From the NCBI GenBank assembly GCA_900543815.1, contig UQST01000068.1, positions 1-5,006 of the forward strand: a stretch of DNA of 5,006 bases, given 5' to 3'. Positions 1 through 4,726 of the stretch are shown here, piece after piece; the first letter of the stretch is position 1, and each line of letters opens with the position of its first letter. Position numbers and translations under genes: made by a program. This stretch comes from an uncultured Prevotellaceae bacterium. Lineage in GTDB: Bacteria; Bacteroidota; Bacteroidia; Bacteroidales; Bacteroidaceae. The notes under the pieces are model-generated. The model was not told the origin of the DNA. It saw only the letters and a list, made by a program, of their open reading frames with translations, and did not search any database.

Positions 1-4
1 ACAT

Positions 5-274
5 TCACCCCTGAATATAAAATCTCAGCATAAATTGAAAATAATGGTCAAAACATTTGGATATTAACATAGAAAGCTCTAAGTCCTCCAATTCCAAAAC
101 CCAATCGGCATTGCCAATGTTCTCCACTTGAACATTGACACTATCTCCATAGTTCGTGATTTCTCCAACAGTCGTCCACACCCACCCCTCAGGCACTTCA
201 AACGGCACATTCTCATAATGGGGCTTATCACAAGTGAATCTATTGCCAGCGGCTGCAACGGATATAACTTTAAA
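5..274 (-). pseudogene. HsdS (type I restriction specificity subunit) remnant
   Basis: On the minus strand, positions 274 down to 77 read FKVISVAAAG, then a segment containing PHYENVPFEVPEGWVW, then GEITNYGDSVNV and ADWVLELEDLE. The PFEVPEGWVWTT-GEI block is the characteristic entry into a target-recognition domain of HsdS, the subunit that gives type I restriction-modification complexes their DNA specificity; VLELEDLE is typical of Bacteroidales members. A TGA at 275-277 lies directly upstream in frame, and after LEDLE (about position 77) the frame continues with about 23 residues that do not look like HsdS before a TGA at 5-7. Full HsdS proteins have roughly 400 residues and two such domains; about 66 survive here. 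A GTG at 206-208 could in principle start translation, but a functional product is unlikely. It could be a decayed gene or a silent cassette of an HsdS shuffling system. Assignment is from motif recognition; the pseudogene status is inferred from length. Confidence 0.6.
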
Positions 275-277
275 TCA

Positions 278-668
278 TACTCTTGCAAGATAAGGTGGAG
301 TTATGCCGAATATGGGCATGACTCCTTTGTTTCTTCCCGGCTATCATTAGAGAAGCGCACTCATTCTTTCTACCACCTCATCAAGTGAACCCTTGGTCAC
401 ATGAAAAATGCGGCGGCATCCTTGCGGCGGTTGGCGATGTTAAGGCTGCCTGTCCTTTGTTGCCATCATCTGGCGTATATGGAACGATGGACGGTGCGTT
501 GTTTGTTATTATCCTGTTCTCTGCCGTTTCTTTTATTCTTGTTCCACACCCTTTGGCCTTTTGTCTTTCCATCCCTATCTTCTTCTCTTATTTGTTCATT
601 TTACATGCTTTACTGAATAAAAACCGCACTTTTTTGTTCAATACGATGCGCTTGTTGGATATTTCTGC
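278..668. other. Region without a supported gene; broken minus-strand frames
   Basis: No open frame here looks like a real protein. Plus-strand frames over 385-699 translate to low-complexity hydrophobic strings from a T-rich stretch at about 520-600, with no recognisable motif. On the minus strand short pieces look more protein-like but lie in different frames: one ends in TKGSLDEVVERMSALL with a TAA at 347-349, another contains NIANRRKDAAAFFM, and a third contains IVPYTPDDGNKGQ. They could be frameshifted remains of a gene upstream of the HsdS remnant, but I cannot name it. No RNA gene or terminator is evident. Confidence 0.45.
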
Positions 669-676
669 TAACTTTG
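669..676 (+). promoter_or_regulatory. -7 promoter element for the ATPase gene
   Basis: TAACTTTG matches the Bacteroidota sigma-factor -7 consensus TAnnTTTG. A TTG at the usual distance upstream is missing; the nearest one (652-654) is about 14 bp away, shorter than usual. Transcription would begin near 681-685, leaving a leader of about 60 nt before the ATG at 744, or about 20 nt before the ATG at 705. Inferred from consensus only. Confidence 0.45.
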
Positions 677-743
677 CAGTGGATTACCAACACCATTGAA
701 GACTATGCGAACTATCGTCAGTAATCAGCGCAAGGAGCGTGAT

Positions 744-1949
744 ATGCTGCTTTCCCGTCCCTATCTGTCGCGTCATACCAAGTATGATGTGACTTCACTT
801 CTGGCCAGCAGACAAATTAAACTGATTACTGGGCCCAGAAGAGCAGGCAAGTCAACAGAGGCTCTGCTCATGCTGAAGGGGCATAATTTCGCTTATCTAA
901 ATTTTGATGACGGCAAGTTGCTCAGTTCCTGGGACGATGACTTGGTGCTGGAGTCGCTGCAGATGGCGTATCCCGGCTTTGAGTATCTGCTCTTGGATGA
1001 AGTTCAGAACCTGGACGGATGGGATTTGTGGGTGTCCAAATTGTACCGCTTAGGGGTCAACATGATCATCACGGGCAGCAACGCAAAGCTTTTGAGCAGT
1101 GAGATGGCTACGCTGTTGACTGGCCGTTACATACAGATAGAGATGCTGCCATTCAGCCTCTCGGAGTTTTTCTCGTGGAACCAGAAGGCTCTCTCTGGCA
1201 TTCCAGAGGCAGAGGTGGCGGCTGCGCAGTCACTGATGGATGATTACCTGCACCTTGGGGGGTATCCCGAAACGGTGGTGGCGAGGAGTCTCACGCAGAA
1301 TTATCTCTCCACATTATTTGACTCTATCGTGTGGAAAGACATTGCCCAGCGCCATAATGTGCGTAATGTGGAGGACTTGAACAATATGGCCCTCTACCTG
1401 ATATCCAACTTCTGTAACCCTTTCAGCGCAAATGAACTGGCCGATGCATTGGGTTTTGCCAGTGTTGCCACTGCCAAGAAATTCATGGGATATCTGCAAG
1501 AACCATACCTTTTCTTCTATCTCCCCAGGTACAACAATAAGCAGAAAATTATGAAGAAGGCACCTCGCAAGGCTTATGTGGTGGATAACGGATTTGTGGC
1601 TGCCAAGGCCTTCAGTGTGAGCGACAACCTTGGCAGACTTCTCGAGAACCAGGTTTTTGTGGAACTGATGCGCAGGGGATACGATGCAGAGAAGTCTCTC
1701 TTCTACTATCGGTCGCGTAACGACAAAGAAGTGGATTTCGTGACCAGACAGGGTACACACGTAGAATCCCTCATTCAGGTGTGCTATGATATGACTTCCG
1801 AGCGTACTCTGAAGCGCGAGGTAGATAGTCTGGTGGAGTGTGCAGGAGAGTTGAAGTGTTCGCAGTTGCTGATCGTCACTATGAGTGAAGAGAGGATAAT
1901 AGAGAAGAATGGCCTTGAGATAAAGGTTGTGCCTATCCATAAGTTCTGA
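744..1949 (+). CDS. AAA_14/DUF4143 family ATP-binding protein
   Basis: A 401-residue ATPase of the AAA_14 plus DUF4143 architecture, close to the usual 380-430 residues. It opens with LLSRPYLSRH, followed by a Walker A loop GPRRAGKST (30-38), Walker B YLLLDEVQ (81-88) and the sensor-like IITGSNAKLL (109-117). GRYIQIEMLPFSLSEFF (128-143) is the family's linker, and YLHLGGYPE (168-176) follows. Residues about 195-350 are the DUF4143 part, with a probable winged helix (about 215-260) and a PD-(D/E)XK-like nuclease fold: ENQVFVEL (301-308), EVDFV (329-333), LIQVCYD (343-349). The biological role of this family is not established; members are common accessory genes in Bacteroidales. I chose the ATG at 744 because AAGGAG (732-737) lies six bases upstream and the family normally starts just before the RPYL motif; a TTG at 696 and an ATG at 705 are in-frame alternatives that add 16 and 13 residues. 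It stands alone, facing the lipoprotein gene. Confidence 0.9.
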   Translation: MLLSRPYLSRHTKYDVTSLLASRQIKLITGPRRAGKSTEALLMLKGHNFAYLNFDDGKLLSSWDDDLVLESLQMAYPGFEYLLLDEVQNLDGWDLWVSKLYRLGVNMIITGSNAKLLSSEMATLLTGRYIQIEMLPFSLSEFFSWNQKALSGIPEAEVAAAQSLMDDYLHLGGYPETVVARSLTQNYLSTLFDSIVWKDIAQRHNVRNVEDLNNMALYLISNFCNPFSANELADALGFASVATAKKFMGYLQEPYLFFYLPRYNNKQKIMKKAPRKAYVVDNGFVAAKAFSVSDNLGRLLENQVFVELMRRGYDAEKSLFYYRSRNDKEVDFVTRQGTHVESLIQVCYDMTSERTLKREVDSLVECAGELKCSQLLIVTMSEERIIEKNGLEIKVVPIHKF

Positions 1950-1990
1950 TCCGACAGGCTCTTTTTGCTGTGGGGCAAAGGTATGGAAAA

Positions 1991-2031
1991 GGGCTGGAAT
2001 CCATGTGTAAACTCCAGCCCAATCTTTCTTC
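1991..2031 (+). terminator. Bidirectional intrinsic terminator between convergent genes
   Basis: GGGCTGGA (1991-1998) pairs perfectly with TCCAGCCC (2013-2020) around a 14-nt loop. On the plus strand it is followed by AATCTTTCTTCT, so it can end the ATPase transcript 42 nt after its stop codon. On the minus strand the same stem is followed by TTTTCC, so it can also stop the lipoprotein transcript coming from the right. The large loop makes the strength uncertain. Confidence 0.6.
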
Positions 2032-2123
2032 TGTGGGCTAACTTTAGCCTGAAGGGCGCTTTCCCAAGGAATCTTCTTGTCCTTCCGGCTTCTTAGGTTT
2101 CTGCTTTCAGTCGCTCTCGCGTT

Positions 2124-2834
2124 TTATTCAAAATAAGTGATGACGCGCGTCTCTGTCCATTCGGTTTTCTCCGTAGAGTCTTTTCCCTTTCTCAGAGTCC
2201 AGTTGCCCTTGCTGTCGAAGCCGTCATAGGTGAAGGTCTTGGCACTTTCGTATGGCTCGGGCTCTTCTCCCATTTCGCCGCGCGACCCTTTGACTTCCAT
2301 TTTCACGGCGTAGCCTTTGTTGTCGTAGATGTATGTGGTCACGTCGGAACCGCTGTCGGGGCACTCGTTGCTGATGGTCTTGAGCAGTCCAGACGTGCTG
2401 TCGTAGGTGTAGCGGCTGGCCTCGTAGCAGTCAAAATCACCGGCTACGTATGACAAGAGCCGTCCTTGCTTGTCGCGCTTCAGTTCTGAGAAGATGTCGC
2501 AGGCTTGGTTGCTGTCGATTTTGGTGAGGTGTCCCTCCTGGTCAAAGGTGTAGGTCGTTTCCGTTCCATGTTCTCCTTTCCATTTGCAAGTCTTCACCTT
2601 TCCGCGTAGCTCGTAGGCGGCCAGATCACCCATACCGGCTACAGGCGCCTCCTCTTGTGATTCCGTTTCCTGTGACACTTGTTCGGTGGCGGAGTCGGTG
2701 GCGGCTGTCAGTTCGGTTGAATCTTTCTCCGTTTCACCAGCGGGCGCCTTTCCTCCATTGACGCAGGCTGTCATTGCCAAGCTCAGAGCCATTGTCAAGC
2801 AGAACGCGGCAGTCGTTAATCTGTTCTTTCTCAT
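2124..2834 (-). CDS. YD-repeat-like outer-envelope lipoprotein
   Basis: A 236-residue putative lipoprotein of unknown function. It begins MRKNR, followed by a hydrophobic segment (about 6-22) and a lipobox-like MTAC, which places the lipidated cysteine at residue 24. Residues 25-68 form a flexible, acidic linker rich in Ser, Thr and Glu. From about residue 70 come irregular repeats resembling the YD/RHS motif: TYTFDQEGHLTKI (94-106), LKRDKQGRLLSYV (118-130), YTYDSTSGLLKTI (142-154), YIYDNKGYAV (168-177) and FTYDGFDSKGNW (201-212). Such repeats build beta-strand sheets, and small lipoproteins of this design are frequent in Bacteroidales. Four cysteines (83, 112, 136, 158) in the mature domain could form disulfides after export. 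An in-frame ATG at 2874-2876 would add 14 residues before the signal peptide, but it lies only about ten bases from the expected transcription start, so the ATG at 2832-2834 is preferred. It has its own promoter and is probably monocistronic. Confidence 0.82.
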   Translation of the reverse strand: MRKNRLTTAAFCLTMALSLAMTACVNGGKAPAGETEKDSTELTAATDSATEQVSQETESQEEAPVAGMGDLAAYELRGKVKTCKWKGEHGTETTYTFDQEGHLTKIDSNQACDIFSELKRDKQGRLLSYVAGDFDCYEASRYTYDSTSGLLKTISNECPDSGSDVTTYIYDNKGYAVKMEVKGSRGEMGEEPEPYESAKTFTYDGFDSKGNWTLRKGKDSTEKTEWTETRVITYFE

Positions 2835-2891
2835 CTCTGTAAGTTGTTTTTTGAAGTTAGTAATGTTTCGCATCAAGATGCTCTCTCAGGG

Positions 2892-2923
2892 CAAAGGTAA
2901 GCATATAATCTGACAGCAGCCAA
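2892..2923 (-). promoter_or_regulatory. Promoter of the lipoprotein gene
   Basis: On the minus strand, TACCTTTG (2899-2892) matches the -7 consensus TAnnTTTG exactly, and a TTG (2923-2921) lies 21 bp upstream in the -33 position. Transcription should start near 2885, giving a leader of about 50 nt to the ATG at 2834. This is one of the two best promoter matches in the window and supports the inner start codon. Confidence 0.65.
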
Positions 2924-3014
2924 GCCTTTGTGCCTGTATCTTGCCTCTTGGCGGCCCGTTGCTCTGCGCTCCTATATATATAATGTGTAGTTGCTGCCGT
3001 TCGCTCGTGGGGTT

Positions 3015-3079
3015 GTCTGACCGCAACCTCCACTACCTTCACGCCTTCTCCTCGCTGGTGGTCAATGGGGCGGTCAGAC
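3015..3079. repeat. Inverted repeat, 10-bp perfect arms, between divergent genes
   Basis: GTCTGACCGC (3015-3024) and GCGGTCAGAC (3070-3079) are perfect inverted copies separated by 45 bp. Inside, CCAC (3030-3033) and GTGG (3058-3061) can add further pairing. It lies more than 90 bp upstream of the lipoprotein promoter and about 75 bp upstream of the candidate phosphodiesterase -7 element. It has no T-tract on either side, so it does not look like a terminator. It could be a protein-binding site or the stem of a small RNA; no function can be assigned. Confidence 0.55.
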
Positions 3080-3152
3080 TTCCTGGCGTTCCATGCTATT
3101 GGAATCTGTAAATCTGTGGGGCAATGTGACGTGCCGTTTTCTGCAAATTTCG

Positions 3153-3160
3153 TAATTTTG
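3153..3160 (+). promoter_or_regulatory. Candidate -7 element for the phosphodiesterase gene
   Basis: TAATTTTG fits TAnnTTTG. No TTG is seen at the expected distance upstream, so the match is one-sided. If used, transcription would start near 3167 and the mRNA would carry a leader of about 95 nt containing the hairpin at 3183-3216. Confidence 0.35.
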
Positions 3161-3182
3161 TGGTGTCGATTGCTACTTCCGT

Positions 3183-3216
3183 CCAGGCACGTGGCCCACA
3201 AAGGGCCAGCACCTGG
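3183..3216 (+). promoter_or_regulatory. GC-rich hairpin in the probable 5' leader of the phosphodiesterase gene
   Basis: TGGCCC (3192-3197) and GGGCCA (3203-3208) close a 5-nt loop ACAAA, and CCAGG (3183-3187) pairs with CCTGG (3212-3216) outside a small internal loop, giving 11 base pairs. No T-run follows, so it is not a standard terminator. It could stabilise or regulate the mRNA. The structure is read directly; the role is unknown. Confidence 0.45.
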
Positions 3217-3262
3217 CGGGGGCGTCGGCAGAAAGGGAAACTAATTATTTACGTTATACTGT

Positions 3263-4156
3263 ATGAAACGGACAATTACTCTGAGTCTGCTCTTCTGTCT
3301 GGCTCTCATGGCTGCAGCACAAGAGCGTGTGGATAAACTCATTCGTGAGTTGAACAATCCCAAGTCGAAGAAAGTGCTGGTGGTGGCTCACCGCGGCGAC
3401 TGGCGCAACGCTCCCGAGAACTCCCTGCAGGCTTTCCAGAACTGCATAGATATGGGTGTGGATATGATAGAACTCGACTTGCACATGTCCAAGGACAGCG
3501 TGCTCTTCCTCATGCATGACAATACGGTGGACCGCACAACCACCGGTCACGGCAAGGTGAGCGACCTCACAGCGGCCGAACTGAAGAAGCTCCGCCTCAA
3601 GGCAGGCCATGGAATAGGCACCAGCCACACGATTCCCACCTTTGAGGAGGCGCTCAACCTGTGCAAGGGAAAGATTCTCATCAATGTGGATAAGGGCTAC
3701 GAGTACTTCCGCCAGGCTTATGAGGTGATGGAGAAGACGGGTACCACGCGCCAGGTGGTCATCAAGTCGGGCAAGCCCATCAGCAAGGTGCAGAGCGAGA
3801 AGGGCGATGTGATAAGCAAGGTCATCTACATGCCCGTCATCACACTCTCCAATGCCAATGCCGAGCAGGAAATCAACGCCTGCGCCGCAATTCGTCCCGT
3901 AGCCATCGAGTGCTGTTTCGGCAAGACGGACAGCAATGTGGAGCGCCTGCTGAAGCTGGTTCGCCAGAACGGCAGCAAGGTGTGGATCAACAGCCTGTGG
4001 CCATCGCTCAATGGCGGTCACGACGATGACCGTGCTGTGGAGCAGCACGAAGAAGACCAGGCATGGGGCTGGCTTCTCCAGCAAGGAGCCTCTCTCATCC
4101 AGACCGACCGTCCCGCCCAGCTCATCCGCTACCTGAAGAAACACGGCAGGCATTGA
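3263..4156 (+). CDS. Exported glycerophosphodiester phosphodiesterase family protein
   Basis: A 297-residue enzyme of the GDPD family, which hydrolyses glycerophosphodiesters (deacylated phospholipids) to glycerol 3-phosphate and an alcohol. Residues 1-19 are a signal peptide (MKRT, hydrophobic core, then MAAAQ), with likely cleavage before Gln20, so it acts in the periplasm. The TIM-barrel motifs follow in order: HRGDWRNAPENS (43-54, with His43, Arg44 and Glu52), IELDLHMSKD (69-78, metal ligands Glu70 and Asp72), MHDNTVDRTTTGHG (84-97, His85), IPTFEEAL (124-131) and, near the end, IQTDRPAQLIRYL (279-291). Where many members have a NIE-type metal-binding strand, this protein has INVDKGYEYF (140-149), placing an aspartate at the third acidic position; as I recall, a Bacteroidota subgroup shares this. 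The exact substrate is therefore less certain than the fold. The start is the first ATG after an AT-rich leader without a Shine-Dalgarno sequence, and it directly precedes the signal peptide. The gene appears to be monocistronic. Confidence 0.9.
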   Translation: MKRTITLSLLFCLALMAAAQERVDKLIRELNNPKSKKVLVVAHRGDWRNAPENSLQAFQNCIDMGVDMIELDLHMSKDSVLFLMHDNTVDRTTTGHGKVSDLTAAELKKLRLKAGHGIGTSHTIPTFEEALNLCKGKILINVDKGYEYFRQAYEVMEKTGTTRQVVIKSGKPISKVQSEKGDVISKVIYMPVITLSNANAEQEINACAAIRPVAIECCFGKTDSNVERLLKLVRQNGSKVWINSLWPSLNGGHDDDRAVEQHEEDQAWGWLLQQGASLIQTDRPAQLIRYLKKHGRH

Positions 4157-4263
4157 GGTAGGAAAAGTCGAGGATAGAGCCTTATTTGTTGTGAAACAGT
4201 GTGATGTGTTGCCCGTAAGGACAATTCGGTTCTTCCTTGTATATGGTGGCACCTGACAAAAAC

Positions 4264-4298
4264 AAGGGAAAAATGTAAATTTTTACCATTTTCCTTTT
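4264..4298 (+). terminator. AT-rich hairpin, probable terminator after the phosphodiesterase gene
   Basis: AAGGG-AAAAT-GTAA (4264-4278) can fold back on TTAC-ATTTT-CCTTT (4283-4297) with a bulged A at 4269 and a bulged C at 4287, giving about 14 mostly A-T pairs around a 4-nt loop. It lies 107 nt after the stop codon, and its 3' arm is T-rich. The 3' edge overlaps the -33 element of the next promoter. A weaker 5-bp stem (4217-4221 with 4233-4237) lies closer to the gene. Confidence 0.4.
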
Positions 4299-4325
4299 GG
4301 GTGTTAATAAGTTTTAGTACATTTG
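4296..4325 (+). promoter_or_regulatory. Strong Bacteroidota-type promoter of the candidate RNA
   Basis: TTTG (4296-4299) and TACATTTG (4318-4325) match both halves of the Bacteroidota promoter (TTTG, then TAnnTTTG) with an 18-bp spacer. It is the best plus-strand promoter in the window. Transcription should begin near 4330-4334, yet no protein gene follows within the window. Confidence 0.7.
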
Positions 4326-4330
4326 CAAGC

Positions 4331-4726
4331 AGTAACACTTGACTCATTGTGAACGTCTGATTTCGAAACCGAAAGATGTGTATCACGTGGGAATGGGCTG
4401 GGGCTCATGTGCGGACAGGCGCTGGTTTGTAATCGGTACCTCTCCATATGAAGACAGAGTGTTGACTACAACATATAAATAAGGCGTTTACCAGGCGCTT
4501 CATCTTTGGCTCTAAGAAGTCTAGCAAATTTCAAAATCCTGTCAGAGAGAAGATAGCGGCGTAGATGTCCAGGGATGTGATTATTCACATCCCTTAAAGA
4601 TTTGTATATACACGTAGGGCTGTCCTTGCTGTGTACATGAAGTCTTTAAGGGTGTGCTATAAGCGTATTTGCGTGGGCTCTAACGTTGTTCATTCTACAG
4701 GATAAGGTTTTGCTAGAGCCTTTTAG
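4331..4726 (+). ncRNA. Candidate structured non-coding RNA, about 390 nt
   Basis: This stretch begins just after a strong promoter, ends at a stem followed by TTTT, and has no long open frame. It is rich in local pairing. TTTCG (4361-4365) pairs with CGAAA (4370-4374), and CACGTG (4384-4389) with CATGTG (4406-4411). Positions 4417-4426 pair with 4490-4500 over 10 bp with a single bulged G, enclosing a hairpin 4459-4464/4469-4474. GGGATGTGA (4572-4580) pairs with TCACATCCC (4585-4593), immediately followed by CCCTTAAAGA (4591-4600) with TCTTTAAGGG (4643-4652), whose interior holds a further eight-pair helix (4605-4613 with 4631-4639, one mismatch). I see none of the signatures of tmRNA, RNase P RNA, SRP RNA or tRNA. 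It could be a stand-alone regulatory RNA or a long attenuated leader of a gene beyond the window. Two tiny frames inside (4393-4482 and 4565-4597) could be peptides but are unsupported. The function is unknown. Confidence 0.5.
4675..4724 (+). terminator. Terminator of the candidate RNA
   Basis: GGCTCTA (4676-4682) pairs perfectly with TAGAGCC (4714-4720), extended by a G-T wobble (4675 with 4721), and is followed by TTTT (4721-4724). The 31-nt loop is large for an intrinsic terminator, so this stem may be a closing helix of the RNA with termination at the T-run. An identical GGCTCTAA at 4508-4515 could compete for the same 3' arm. Confidence 0.5.

Noticed and set aside
411..433. Repeated GCGGCGG motif
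   Set aside because: Two short GC-rich copies only; there is no array, regular spacing or palindromic context to suggest a CRISPR or tandem repeat.
385..699. 104-codon plus-strand frame with a hydrophobic stretch resembling a membrane protein
   Set aside because: The hydrophobicity comes from a T-rich tract, there is no good start context, and the frame runs through the -7 element of the ATPase gene.
1314..1940. Long open frame of 208 codons on the minus strand opposite the ATPase gene
   Set aside because: It lies wholly within the ATPase gene, whose motifs are intact, and its translation has no recognisable domain. It is an antisense shadow.
2857..3201. 114-codon minus-strand frame upstream of the lipoprotein gene
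   Set aside because: It spans the lipoprotein promoter and the inverted repeat at 3015-3079, has no recognisable domain, and lacks a promoter of its own.
3254..4252. Open frame of 332 codons on the minus strand opposite the phosphodiesterase gene
   Set aside because: It overlaps a clearly real enzyme gene almost completely and its translation is His- and Leu-rich with no motif, as expected for the complement of GC-rich coding sequence.
4331..4726. tmRNA, RNase P RNA or SRP RNA
   Set aside because: I could not find the tRNA-like 3' end and tag region of tmRNA, the GAGGAAAGTC and ACAGAA blocks of RNase P RNA, or the SRP tetraloop region.
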